Below, piece after piece: positions 36,447-45,158 of a stretch of 64,000 nt of DNA. This stretch comes from Natrinema sp. CBA1119. GTDB taxonomy: Archaea > Halobacteriota > Halobacteria > Halobacteriales > Natrialbaceae. Position 1 is the stretch's first letter, and each line of letters begins with the position of its first letter. The translations under genes were made by a program, and so were the position numbers. The stretch spans positions 2,294,001 to 2,358,000 of the forward strand of contig NZ_PDBS01000001.1 of assembly GCF_002572525.1 (NCBI RefSeq). The letters run 5' to 3'. The notes under the pieces were generated by a model that did not search any database, was not told where the DNA came from, and saw nothing but the letters and a program-made list of their open reading frames with translations.

Positions 36447-36827
36447 ACGGGATGATACGCGTGCTGATGGAATAAGTCCACCTCTGGACCCGGTGAGTTG
36501 GGAATCGGATACTCCGACGGAGCGAGTACGCATTCGATTGCCGTCCGAATTCGATCCCCGTCACCCGTTCGATGGGTGCCCCAACGGACTCGTCGACCCG
36601 GCCCTCCTGATCGAGCACCTGGACGCGATCGATCGAGAACGCGGCGACCTGAGAGCGCGGCATATCGCTGGCACGACAATGGGTCACGTAGTGCCAGTCT
36701 CGCCCATCGCGTGGCCGGCCCTCGGCGTTGCGGTGGGAGTCGTCGGATCGGTGACGGCGCAGTCGCTCTCGGCTCGAGCCGGATTGCAGAAAAATCGACG
36801 TGAAATCGGCTGCGATGACTGTCCGCG
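36447..36827. other. Intergenic region between uspA and rpl15e
   Basis: 381 bp without a convincing gene. Its left part should hold the uspA promoter, with AT-rich TGATGGAATAAGT at about 36462-36477. Open frames here run as shadows into rpl15e. Confidence 0.5.
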
Positions 36828-37418
36828 TTACTTCGCGCGGCCTTTGCCGCCGTTGTTGGACGGGCGGACCTTCTCTGCGCCTTTACCGCGGTTGTTGAGG
36901 CCGCGGTTCGATTTACCGGCGTTGGTGAGTCCGCGGAACGCGCGGTTCGTGTGGTCGTCGTCGCAGATCCAGTTGAGATCGTCGTCGTTCTCGATCGCGG
37001 GGTGGTTCGGATCCACGAGGATCATCTCGAACCACTTCTGCGAGCCGTCTTCCCCGACCCAGTAACTGTTGAGTACGCGCAGGTTGGGATATTTCCGGGA
37101 GACGCGCTCTTCACCGATGCGCTGGATGTTCTTGCGCCGCCCGATGCGGTTGACACCCTGGCGCTTCGAGCGCCGACCGGCCTTATGTCGCTGTTTCCGG
37201 GCGGTCCCTTTGCGGACCGAGACCCGGGTCACGATGATGCCCTGTTTCGCCTTGTAGCCGAGTTCGCGCGCCTTGTCGAGTCGCGTCGGGCGATCGATCC
37301 GTTCGATCGCGCCCTGATCGCGCCACTCCTGCTTGCGCTGCCACTGCAGTTCCCCGAGCTTGCCGTCGTCGGGGTCCTTCCATGCGTCCTTGATGTGGGA
37401 ATAGAAGCTTTTTGCCAT
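36828..37418 (-). CDS. rpl15e: 50S ribosomal protein L15e
   Basis: 196 aa ribosomal protein shared by archaea and eukaryotes. MAKSFYSHIKDAWKDPDDG, GARKQRHKAGRRSKRQG-like basic region, NIQRIGEERVSRKYPNLRVLNSYWVGEDG and a basic Gly/Asn-rich tail (GLNNRGKGAEKVRPSNN) are characteristic. The start at MAKSFYS is used rather than an ATG three codons upstream. It is unusually basic against the acidic proteome, as expected for an RNA-binding ribosomal protein. Confidence 0.95.
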   Translation of the reverse strand: MAKSFYSHIKDAWKDPDDGKLGELQWQRKQEWRDQGAIERIDRPTRLDKARELGYKAKQGIIVTRVSVRKGTARKQRHKAGRRSKRQGVNRIGRRKNIQRIGEERVSRKYPNLRVLNSYWVGEDGSQKWFEMILVDPNHPAIENDDDLNWICDDDHTNRAFRGLTNAGKSNRGLNNRGKGAEKVRPSNNGGKGRAK

Positions 37419-37639
37419 TGTATTCACCCGCGGGCGTTGCGTGGTTCAATCCCGACCGGGGCGCGCGCCCCGCGGATCACATCCCGACCTGTGACGTGAC
37501 GTCGTACAGGTGCCCGCTGATGCCCGCGCGAACCAGCGAGTCTACCGAACCTACCCAACTCTCGAGTATAAGGGCTTCGAACTCCGATCCGGAATGGTTC
37601 CAGCGAGACGGGCGAACGCCCGCCTATCGCGCCGACGGA

Positions 37640-38170
37640 TTACCGCACCGGGACGCGCTCGCGAACGCCGCCGGGCGTAATCCCGTTGATCGTCGCGAAG
37701 ACGCCTCCAAGGACCAGCCCGTAGACGAGATGGCCGAGGCCGAACACGAGCGCGCTGACGAGTTCTCCTGTGGCTCCCGAAACGGGGAGGAACGACAGCG
37801 GCAATGCCGCGACGCCGGCCCGTTCCATCGCCAGTGGAAACACGACGCCGCCGGCGAAGAGCCCGATGACCGCACCGAAGACGAGCCCCATGATGACGTA
37901 ATCGACGAACGAGCCGATTTGCTGCCGGACGAACGACCTCGAGGCGACGGCGGCGAACAGCAGCCCGAAAACGACGCTGATCATCAGGTGAATCGTCCAG
38001 CCGACGCCGATTGCCGTACTGGGCTCCGTTGCGAGTCCGCCGAGTAGTTCGATCTGGTTCCCGCCCAGGTGAAGGACCAGCCCCATAGCGATACCGGCGA
38101 TGAGTCCACTCGTGACGCCACCGCCCCAGATTCCGATGCTGTCGATATTTTGCTTGTGAGTACCACTCAT
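37640..38170 (-). CDS. Integral membrane protein of unknown function
   Basis: 176 aa with about five hydrophobic segments, for example GVTSGLIAGIAMGLVLHLG, WTIHLMISVVFGLLFAAVA and YVIMGLVFGAVIGLFAGGV. Gly-rich helices and a conserved-looking HLVYGLVLGGVFA close the sequence. No family is assigned. The start at MSGTHKQNID is preferred over an ATG 114 nt upstream. Confidence 0.68.
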   Translation of the reverse strand: MSGTHKQNIDSIGIWGGGVTSGLIAGIAMGLVLHLGGNQIELLGGLATEPSTAIGVGWTIHLMISVVFGLLFAAVASRSFVRQQIGSFVDYVIMGLVFGAVIGLFAGGVVFPLAMERAGVAALPLSFLPVSGATGELVSALVFGLGHLVYGLVLGGVFATINGITPGGVRERVPVR

Positions 38171-38603
38171 ATGTCGGGCTACGGATCTGATCCTGATCAA
38201 GGTCTCCATTCGTCGGGTTTCGAGACACACACTGGAAGTGACCGGCTGCCAGGAACCGAGAGGGGACTTCTTACACGGATGCACACGGAAGCGATTCCGT
38301 CTGATCGTCCTGTCTTCCGTGTGAATGTCGCTTAAACCGCCGCCGTGGACGAACGTGTAGTCGGGCGTCTCTCATAGCGATAGTACCGCTAATTATAGTA
38401 GCCGCTGCAAGTCAGTGCACACCTGATCGCACGATAGCTGTGCGATCAGTGTGTAACTAGTTGCAGTTGTTACGGTATTACCCGAAACCGATCCGACAGT
38501 ACAGCTCTCGACATCTTGTTTTGGACCGATACAGCGGTTAATGGGCCGATATTCGGGATTTGTGTAGTAGCCACTATACACGGGCTGGGCGCGTATTTCT
38601 CAC
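38171..38603. other. Gene-free region with a palindromic repeat
   Basis: 433 bp. It carries the upstream region of the membrane-protein gene on its left, a hairpin repeat at 38418-38454, and the decayed 5' side of the pseudogene on its right. No gene supported. Confidence 0.55.
38418..38454 (+). repeat. Hairpin repeat, copy 1
   Basis: CTGATCGCAC (38423-38432) and GTGCGATCAG (38440-38449) are perfect 10-bp arms around a 7-nt loop. CACA/TGTG extends the stem by four pairs past a one-base bulge. A related copy is at 63959-63994. Confidence 0.75.
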
Positions 38604-38948
38604 ATGTCTTTCGTCAGCCGCTGCTACAGGAGCGCGTTCGTCACGATCGAGGATCAGAACTTCGTCCGGGCGTTCCGAAGCAGTTGGACGCTGACCCAGG
38701 GAAGTCACCTCCGCCTGTTCGGCCTGTGAATCGCTGTCGTCATCCTCGGCTTCGCCGTCAACGCGACCGTCGCGATTCCGACGCTCCTGCTCGGCGGTGC
38801 CGCCGGGTTCGTCCTCACGCAGTTCGTCGCTGCAGTCGTCACAGTGTACACCATCGCGACTACCGCCCGCGCGTACGACCAGCTTCGCGGTCTCGAGCAT
38901 CCCGCTGATCCGGAGCCACGACCGGGATCCGCCGGGATGGCGGCCTGA
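38604..38948 (+). pseudogene. Remnant of a haloarchaeal membrane protein gene with internal TGA
   Basis: From ATG at 38604 the frame reads VTIEDQNFVRAFRSSWTLT...LFGL, hits TGA at 38727-38729, then continues in the same frame for 72 codons with a membrane-like IAVVILGFAVN, LLLGGAAGFVLTQFVAAVV and YTIATTARAYDQLRGLE, ending at TGA 38946. The combined sequence resembles the C-terminal half of multi-helix haloarchaeal membrane proteins of the type with IEDQNFVxAFRxSWxLTxG (from memory; family not verified). The 5' half appears missing. Confidence 0.65.
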
Positions 38949-39293
38949 GACGACACTCGAGCGTTTCGAACGCCCGCTGCTCGAACGGGCGAGTATCACA
39001 CGTTTCCGAATTTCATATAGCGGTATGAAATTCATTGGTCCGAATGGAGAGCCGAATTCCGTCGATTCACGCTGCGCGACCGATTTCGAGAACGCTGCTC
39101 GAAGCCGCAGGTGGGCGAGCCGTGTACTGATTGGGGAGGAGAGGGCTTTTCGCGGCGATCGTCCACTCACTGTCGTTTCCGGAGATATCCGTCCGATACC
39201 CTGACTCCGACACCCCGTAGACGGAGTCGAGACGCACGGCTCCGGTATCGTGGAGAATCAGCTCGAACCGCCACTTGCAGAAAATCAGGGGCC
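38949..39293. other. Gene-free region with a perfect palindrome
   Basis: 345 bp. The only clear element is the palindrome at 39008-39033. Open frames run as shadows into rio2. Confidence 0.5.
39008..39033. promoter_or_regulatory. Palindromic site GAATTTCATA-N6-TATGAAATTC
   Basis: Perfect 10-bp arms (39008-39017 and 39024-39033) around TAGCGG. The centre, ATATAGCGGTAT, resembles the palindrome at 40330-40341. It could be a regulator operator. Confidence 0.5.
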
Positions 39294-40202
39294 TCAGACG
39301 AATTCGGCGACCGTCTCGAACGAGTCGTCGTCGATTGCTTCGGCGAGTTCGTCGCTCTCGAGTTCGTCGGGGACGTGCTGGGGGTACTTGCGCCGGAAGT
39401 AACCGACGATGTTCGTCAGATCGCGCCGGAGGAACTCGTCGGCGTTCTCGTGGTCCGTCGGAACTGCCTGGGGCCAGTCGAAGACCGTCACGCCCTCTTC
39501 GTTGACGAAGACGTTGTACTCGCTCATGTCGGCGTGGACGTACCCCTTCGCGTACGCGCGCGAGACCTCAGAGAGCAGGAGATCGAGGACGCCCAGGACT
39601 TGCTCGTCCTCGAGTCGGGTCTGGGAAAGCTCGACGCCGTCCATTTTCTCCATCACGATGGCGTGGCGGTTCTGGCCGATCGGCTGTGGCACCGCGACAT
39701 CGGGATAGAGTTCCTCGAGGATGCCGTGTTCGCGCTCGGCGGCCTTTCGGGCGGTGTACATCCAGGAGACGTGATCGTTCTCCGACGTGTAATCGCGCTC
39801 CTTGTGGACCTTCCGGAAGTTCGTATATCCCTCGCGGTGATACTTCAGCGCCAGCGGCTTGTACGACTTGACCTCGTAGACGTCGCTCTCCTTGCCGACG
39901 CCCAGGGGCGAACCGAACTCGGAAATGATGTCCTGTTCGACGAGCGCTCGCAGGGCCAGAGTATCGTAGCCCTCGAACTGGAGGGTGTACCCCTCGTACT
40001 GGATCGTCTTCTTCTCGACCAGTCCGCGCTCGAGACAGCGCCCGAGCCGATACTCGACCTCCTCCTCGCTCAGATCGGAGAACTTCGGGAGCTTCTCCCG
40101 CTGGACCCACTCGGAGAACCGCATCCCCTGTTCGACCCCCGAGAGGAGATAGAAGTCCTCCGCCTCGAGTTCCGGGAGCAACCCGGCAACGTTGCGCACC
40201 AT
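39294..40202 (-). CDS. rio2: RIO2-type serine/threonine kinase/ATPase
   Basis: 302 aa. An N-terminal winged helix (residues 1-80, including ERGLVEKKTIQYEGYTLQFE) is diagnostic of Rio2. The kinase core has GVGKESDVYEV, the ATP-binding Lys in LALKYHREG, catalytic HADMSEYNVFV, and the metal-binding Asp in VFDWPQAV. Rio2 acts in late maturation of the small ribosomal subunit. The start at MVRNVAGLLPEL fits a TATA box 26 nt upstream; a longer in-frame start at 40310 is less likely. Confidence 0.94.
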   Translation of the reverse strand: MVRNVAGLLPELEAEDFYLLSGVEQGMRFSEWVQREKLPKFSDLSEEEVEYRLGRCLERGLVEKKTIQYEGYTLQFEGYDTLALRALVEQDIISEFGSPLGVGKESDVYEVKSYKPLALKYHREGYTNFRKVHKERDYTSENDHVSWMYTARKAAEREHGILEELYPDVAVPQPIGQNRHAIVMEKMDGVELSQTRLEDEQVLGVLDLLLSEVSRAYAKGYVHADMSEYNVFVNEEGVTVFDWPQAVPTDHENADEFLRRDLTNIVGYFRRKYPQHVPDELESDELAEAIDDDSFETVAEFV

Positions 40203-40224
40203 ACGGGTGGTAGCCGCCGGGTAC

Positions 40225-40232
40225 GTAAAAAC
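40225..40232 (-). promoter_or_regulatory. TATA-like box of rio2
   Basis: The minus strand reads GTTTTTAC, about 26 nt upstream of the ATG at 40202, matching a leaderless start. Confidence 0.5.
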
Positions 40233-40329
40233 GGCGTGACGAGCGCCCGAGTGCGTCACAGTCGGCGAGGGAGTCGTGTCCATCGCTCTCGTCGGCTGGA
40301 CTACTGACACGCCATCATACTATAAATCA

Positions 40330-40341
40330 TATACCGGTATA
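40330..40341. promoter_or_regulatory. 12-bp palindrome TATACCGGTATA
   Basis: Perfect self-complementary 12-mer in an AT-rich setting, between rio2 and the MBL-fold gene. Its centre differs by one base from the palindrome centre at 39008-39033. Confidence 0.45.
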
Positions 40342-40476
40342 CCAAATCAGCCATCCCCTACCGTCCTCCTTCCTCCGGATGGCAGTCCGTTCACTGTGCG
40401 TGTCCGTGTCGGATTTCATCGTGCTCTCGACGAACGGGCGTCGGTTTGACGGGTATCGCTGTTCGCGGATGAATCG

Positions 40477-41226
40477 TTACTTCTGTTTTTCTCGCTCTCG
40501 AGCGTGTTCGACGGCCGTCTCGGTGTGACCATGCCACGGCTCGCCGTGGCCCGGCAGGATGAGGACCTCGCCGATCGACTCGAGTCGGGACAGCGACTCA
40601 TACGCGCGGTCGTGATCCAAGTTGAACCAGTCGGCGAGCAGTTGCGGCCGGTGGCCGCGACCGGCGACGAAATCGGTCGTGACGAGTTCATCGCCGCACA
40701 AGAGGGCCTCCTGCTCCGGGAAGTGGTACGCGACGTGCCCCTCGCTGTGGCCGGGGGTGTGAACGACTCGCGGCGAGCCCGGCACGTCGAGCGTCTCGCC
40801 GTCCGTGACCGTCCGAAACGTCGTCAGCGGCGGGACGGAGAGACCACCCGAGCGCACGAACTCGACCGCATACCGGGCGAGTTCCGGCCGCCAGAGGCGA
40901 ACGAGCCCCTCGGTGAGGGGCACCTCGCCGTCGCCTCGAGCGTGTGCGGCGTCGGCTTCGTGGACCCACACCGGGACCCCGGCTTCCCTGTGGAGTCGCT
41001 CGGCGAACCCCGCGTGATCGGGATGCGCGTGCGTCAGTATGCAGGCGTCGACGTCCGCCACGCCGTAGCCCATCGTCTCGAGTTGACTGTCGAACTGTTC
41101 CCAGTGTGCCGGAAAGCCGGTATCGACGACCGTGATGCCGTCGGCCGTCTCCAGGAGATACCAGTTCACTCGCTCGCTCCCGCACCGGTAGACGCCGTCC
41201 GCAACGCGTTCCGAGGTCATCGTCAT
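40477..41226 (-). CDS. MBL-fold metallo-hydrolase
   Basis: 249 aa. The zinc-binding signature is THAHPDHAGF at about residue 60. Further metal ligands are in HTPGHSEGHVAY, in CGDELV and in the terminal LPGHGEPWHGH. Such proteins include glyoxalase II-like thiolesterases and many uncharacterised hydrolases; the substrate is not predictable. The start at MTMTSERVADG fits an AT-rich TATA region at about 41252-41260. Confidence 0.88.
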   Translation of the reverse strand: MTMTSERVADGVYRCGSERVNWYLLETADGITVVDTGFPAHWEQFDSQLETMGYGVADVDACILTHAHPDHAGFAERLHREAGVPVWVHEADAAHARGDGEVPLTEGLVRLWRPELARYAVEFVRSGGLSVPPLTTFRTVTDGETLDVPGSPRVVHTPGHSEGHVAYHFPEQEALLCGDELVTTDFVAGRGHRPQLLADWFNLDHDRAYESLSRLESIGEVLILPGHGEPWHGHTETAVEHAREREKQK

Positions 41227-41393
41227 CGATACGCTGACCGAACTCACGACAGAAAATAAACGTCTCGAGCCGTTCTTGGGAACTGGGAACCGAACACGCA
41301 GGTGACCCGTCTGCGGACACGGTTCCGTTCCGGAGTCAGGTCCACGGGCCGTCCGAACCTTACCTCTAACCCCCTCGAGTGCGACTGGGGGAT

Positions 41394-42257
41394 ATGAGCG
41401 ACGCCACAGACCGTTCGACCGATACGGACCTTGCGGATCGGGACTGGCGACTGATCCAGGACGAACCCCGTGACGGGGCGACGCAGATGGCCCTCGAGGA
41501 GATCGCCGCACGAACGGCCCTCGAGGACGGCATCCGAACCGTCCGCACGTACTCGTGGGAGCCGAGCACGCTCTCGCTGGGGTACCGGCAGGATGCCGAC
41601 ACGGTCGATTGGGAGTTCTGCGAACGGGAGGGGATCGACGTTACCCGTCGCCAGACCGGTGGCGGCGGCATCTATCACGATCGGGACGCCGATATTTCGT
41701 ACACGATCGTGGCTCCCGCCGACGAGGTTCCGGGGAAGCTGATGGACTGTTACGAACTGTTCTGCGAACCCATTCTCGAGGCGTTCGACCGGATGGGCGT
41801 CGACGCTGCCTTCGCGTCGACCGAACAGGAAGCGATCTATCAGCCCTCGTGCTATCTGCGGGACATTAACCCGGCACACGATATCGTCGCGCCAGCGAAG
41901 GCAGGCGCGGACGCACGGAAGATCAGCGGCAACGCCCAGTACCGCCAGCGCGACGTCGTCATCCAGCACGGGTCGATCAGCTACGATCTCGAGCCCCGGA
42001 AACACGTCGGTGTCTTCGATACCGAACTCGAGGAACCGACGTTCACCGATCGGGTGACGAGCATTTATGACGAAGTGGGGATTGATCGCGACGACGCGGT
42101 TGCGACGATCGCCGGGGGACTGCAGGACTGGTGTGACGCCGAGGAGTCGACTTGGAACGACGGCGAACTCGAGGCTGCTCGGGACCTCGCCGACCGGAAG
42201 TTCGGTTCTGATGCGTGGGTTCGGGATCGGGAGGTGCTCGAGGTGGACAACCAGTGA
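41394..42257 (+). CDS. Lipoate-protein ligase A family protein
   Basis: 287 aa of the LplA/LipB/BirA fold. RRQTGGGGIYHDRDADISYTI holds the lipoyl-AMP-binding glycine-rich loop, and ADARKISGNAQYRQRDVVIQHGSI carries the catalytic Lys. NLSLGYRQ-like SLSLGYRQDADTVD is also conserved. It could transfer lipoate or octanoate to the lipoyl domains of the complex encoded at 25-28 kb, or to the glycine cleavage H protein. Start at ATG 41394 (MSDATDRS). Confidence 0.85.
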   Translation: MSDATDRSTDTDLADRDWRLIQDEPRDGATQMALEEIAARTALEDGIRTVRTYSWEPSTLSLGYRQDADTVDWEFCEREGIDVTRRQTGGGGIYHDRDADISYTIVAPADEVPGKLMDCYELFCEPILEAFDRMGVDAAFASTEQEAIYQPSCYLRDINPAHDIVAPAKAGADARKISGNAQYRQRDVVIQHGSISYDLEPRKHVGVFDTELEEPTFTDRVTSIYDEVGIDRDDAVATIAGGLQDWCDAEESTWNDGELEAARDLADRKFGSDAWVRDREVLEVDNQ

Positions 42258-42809
42258 CCGTCGGCGATCGACCGGCGTCTCGTAGACGGGCTCGAACGAT
42301 TGCTGCGGTGGCGCGTGCTGTCCTGCGATGAACGATCAGTGAATCGCAGGAGAACACCGCGCGAGGGATGAGCGAATAGTGCGGGACCGAAGGTCCCACA
42401 TACCATGCGAACGGCGCTTCGCGCCGTGAGCAGACGTAGTGAGCGAATCGGCTGGGGAGGACGTGGTATCCCTAGTTGCCAGAAGCAGGTGACAGCCGTT
42501 ACTCCGGTATGATTTAACCAGGCAGTTCGGAATCGATCACCGGTTCTCATACTGGCAGCTAGGTATTTCCACACCCTCCCCAGCCGATTCGCTCGCGCCT
42601 GACGGCGCTCATCCACAGGAAGACGCCTCCGTCTTCTACGCCTTCGTTCACTCGTTCACGAAGACCTCGCGCGGATTCGATCGACGGTTCGCCAGTGGCG
42701 AACCGTAGCGCGGCAGGCGCCACCACACGTCTATTGGCCGATATGGAGATGCCGTCCGAACTCGAGGCGCTCCGTTATACCTATCACGACCCGGTACTGA
42801 CGGGAATCC
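42258..42809. other. Gene-free region rich in hairpins
   Basis: 552 bp between lplA-like and nfo genes. It contains small hairpins (GGGACC/GGTCCC at 42383-42397; ACGGCGC/GCGCCGT around 42413-42428) and the MITE-like element at 42441-42594. The text around it resembles decayed insertion-sequence flanks. No gene is supported. Confidence 0.6.
42441..42594. mobile_element. MITE-like element with perfect 20-bp terminal inverted repeats
   Basis: The first 20 bases, beginning GAGCGAATCGG, are the exact reverse complement of the last 20, ending in CCGATTCGCTC. Sub-terminal segments (GTGGTATCCCTAGTTGCCA and GTGGAAATACCTAGCTGCCA on the opposite strand) extend the symmetry imperfectly to about 40 bp. 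At 154 bp without an ORF, it fits a non-autonomous element or a long structured RNA. Confidence 0.6.
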
Positions 42810-43688
42810 ATGACGATGAAGGTCGGCGCACACGTTTCGATCTCCGGTTCGCGCGTCTCGTCCGACGAGGAAACACCGCCCTATGACGATCTCCGTAACG
42901 CGGTCCACCGCCAGACCGCCTTTGGCGGCAACTGTGGGCAGGTGTTTACCACCTCGCCGCAGGTCTGGGCACAGCCCGAGATCAGCGACGAGGCGGCCGC
43001 GGGCTTCCGGGAAGCGAGCGACGATCGACTCGAGGGGCCGTGGGTCATCCACTCGGCTTACCTCGTCAATCTCTGCACGCCGAAAGACGACCTCCGCCGG
43101 AAGTCCATGGAGAGCATGCAGGCGGAACTCGCCGCCGCCGAACGACTCGGGATTCCGTACGTCAACGTCCACCTCGGAGCCCACACTGGCGCGGGCGTCG
43201 AGGGCGGACTGGACAACGCCGCGAGCGTCATCGACGACCTCGAGGTGCCCGACGACGTTCGGATCCTCATCGAGTCCGACGCGGGCAGCGGGACCAAGCT
43301 GGGCGGCGAGTTCGAGCACCTCGCGGGGATCATCGACCGCACCGAGACCGATATCGGCATCTGCATCGACACCGCCCACACGCTCGTCGCGGGCAACGAC
43401 CTGACGACGCCCGAGGCTGTCGACGAGACCGTCGGCCGCTTCGACGACGTAGTCGGCCTCGAGCACCTCGAGTACATCCACCTCAACGACTCGAAACACG
43501 ACGTGGGAACGCACAAGGACGAGCACGCCCACATCGGCGAGGGCTACATCGGGGAGGACGGAATGAAGGCCATCGTGAACCATCCGGATCTTCGGGAGCT
43601 GCCGTTCGCGCTCGAGACGCCGACGGAGGACGGCCGCGGCTTCGCGTGGAACATTCAGCGGGTCAAAGAGCTTCGCGACGACGAGTAG
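42810..43688 (+). CDS. nfo: Endonuclease IV (AP endonuclease)
   Basis: 292 aa TIM-barrel DNA repair enzyme that cleaves at abasic sites. [66 protein letters not shown] and [12 protein letters not shown] carry the trinuclear zinc ligands. Either ATG 42810 or 42816 (MKVGAHVS) may be used; the latter matches family N-termini best. Confidence 0.94.
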   Translation: MTMKVGAHVSISGSRVSSDEETPPYDDLRNAVHRQTAFGGNCGQVFTTSPQVWAQPEISDEAAAGFREASDDRLEGPWVIHSAYLVNLCTPKDDLRRKSMESMQAELAAAERLGIPYVNVHLGAHTGAGVEGGLDNAASVIDDLEVPDDVRILIESDAGSGTKLGGEFEHLAGIIDRTETDIGICIDTAHTLVAGNDLTTPEAVDETVGRFDDVVGLEHLEYIHLNDSKHDVGTHKDEHAHIGEGYIGEDGMKAIVNHPDLRELPFALETPTEDGRGFAWNIQRVKELRDDE

Positions 43689-43791
43689 CCGAGACCGCCA
43701 GGGTAAGGGTAGCGGCGAACGTAACGAATCCCAGCCCTAGCGGATCCGAGAAATCGACCCGTTTTTACTCGAGACCCTCGAAACGCCGTCC

Positions 43792-44589
43792 GTGCGCGAG
43801 TTCTCCGAATCCTACCTCAGTCGGACCCGCGAGGGGATGTGGGCCGATTCCCGCGACGCGCTCGAGCCGCTCGTCCTCGACTCACGCGACCGAACCCTCG
43901 ACGTGGGCTGTGGGACCGGCGAGTTGAGTCGCGTCCTCGCGGCGGAGTCGCCGGGCGAGGTGATCGGCTGCGACGCAGACTCCGACCTGCTCGCGGCCGC
44001 GAGCGAGCACGTTCCCACCGTTGCCGGCGACGCCGTTCGGCTTCCGTTTCCCGACGACACCTTCGACCTGGTAGTCTGTCAGGCGCTCCTGATCAACCTC
44101 CCCGATCCGACGGCCGCGCTCGAGGAGTTCGCACGCGTCTCCACCGACCTCGTCGCGGCCGTCGAACCCGACAACGCCGCGGTCGAGATCGACTCGAGCG
44201 TCGCCGCGGAAGGTCGACTCGAGCGACGGGCGCGGCGGGCCTACCTCGAGGGCGTGGACACGGACGTGGCGCTCGGGGCCGGCGCTCGCGACGCGTTCGA
44301 GACGGCGGGGCTCGAGGTGCTCGCGACTCGCCGGTACGACCACGTTCGAACGGTCGAACCGCCGTACAGCGACGGCGCGCTGATGGCGGCCCGCCGGAAG
44401 GCGACCGGCGACGGGCTGGCCGACGACCGGGAGACCATCCTCTCGGGGGCGGTGACCGAGTCGGAGTACGACGACCTCCGCAGTTCGTGGCGGGAGATGG
44501 GACGAACCGTCGTCGAGCAGATGGGTACAAAGGAGTATCGTCGCGCGGAAACGGTCCCGTTTTTTGTCACCGTCGGGCGGGTCGCCTAG
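43792..44589 (+). CDS. Class I SAM-dependent methyltransferase
   Basis: 265 aa. Motif I is LDVGCGTGELSRVLA, followed by VIGCDADSDLL and, later, LPFPDDTFDLVVCQALLINL. The C-terminal third is unlike any specific family I recognise. The start is GTG at 43792 (MREFSESYLSRTREGMW). Substrate unknown. Confidence 0.8.
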   Translation: MREFSESYLSRTREGMWADSRDALEPLVLDSRDRTLDVGCGTGELSRVLAAESPGEVIGCDADSDLLAAASEHVPTVAGDAVRLPFPDDTFDLVVCQALLINLPDPTAALEEFARVSTDLVAAVEPDNAAVEIDSSVAAEGRLERRARRAYLEGVDTDVALGAGARDAFETAGLEVLATRRYDHVRTVEPPYSDGALMAARRKATGDGLADDRETILSGAVTESEYDDLRSSWREMGRTVVEQMGTKEYRRAETVPFFVTVGRVA

Positions 44590-44642
44590 TCCGGTTTCGA
44601 CACGGGAGTCGAGCGGTAGCGATGGACGCGTTGCGATCCGTC

Positions 44643-45104
44643 TCACCAGGGGAGAAGCACTCGCAGCCCGCTACCGACCAGTCCGCCGACGAACCCGTCG
44701 ATGGCGGTCAGCACCGAGAAGGCGAGCACGATCAGAACGACGCTTGGCAGTCCGAGTCCCGTGAGCATCGGGCTGATCGGGCCGATCGACGCGAGTACCA
44801 GCAGCGGCGGTTCGTTGTACAGTCCGAGAAGCGTTCCGAGGGTCGCCGTCACCGTTCCGGCGACGCCGCCGACGATCGCGCTCGCGATCACCGCGTGACC
44901 GATGCCGGAGACGATCCGACCGACGGCGTACGCGGCGATGAACCCGGCGACGACGCCACCGCCGAGACGAGTGAGCAGCGGGACCATCAATCCGGTGAGG
45001 TTGACGAGAACGCCGACGGTAGCGGCACCGACGATGATCCACGTGTCGACCGCCTTGATCGATGTGTCGTTCGCTTCGACGCCGACCGTCTCGTATTCGC
45101 TCAT
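44643..45104 (-). CDS. DUF5518-like membrane protein
   Basis: 153 aa with four hydrophobic segments, Gly- and Val-rich: TWIIVGAATVGVLVNLTG, GGGVVAGFIAAYAVGRI, ASAIVGGVAGTVTATLG and LPSVVLIVLAFSVLTAI. The pattern GGGVVAGFIAxYxxG occurs in haloarchaeal DUF5518 proteins. Function unknown. Confidence 0.65.
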   Translation of the reverse strand: MSEYETVGVEANDTSIKAVDTWIIVGAATVGVLVNLTGLMVPLLTRLGGGVVAGFIAAYAVGRIVSGIGHAVIASAIVGGVAGTVTATLGTLLGLYNEPPLLVLASIGPISPMLTGLGLPSVVLIVLAFSVLTAIDGFVGGLVGSGLRVLLPW

Positions 45105-45158
45105 CTCTCACTCTCACCATGTTTCTGAACGGCGCTTCCGATTGCGTGCGTCTGCATA

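Noticed and set aside
42258-42440. Possible tRNA or structured RNA in the hairpin-rich stretch
   Set aside because: Hairpins are short and independent; no cloverleaf, T-loop or anticodon arm could be made. No tRNA or rRNA was found in the window.
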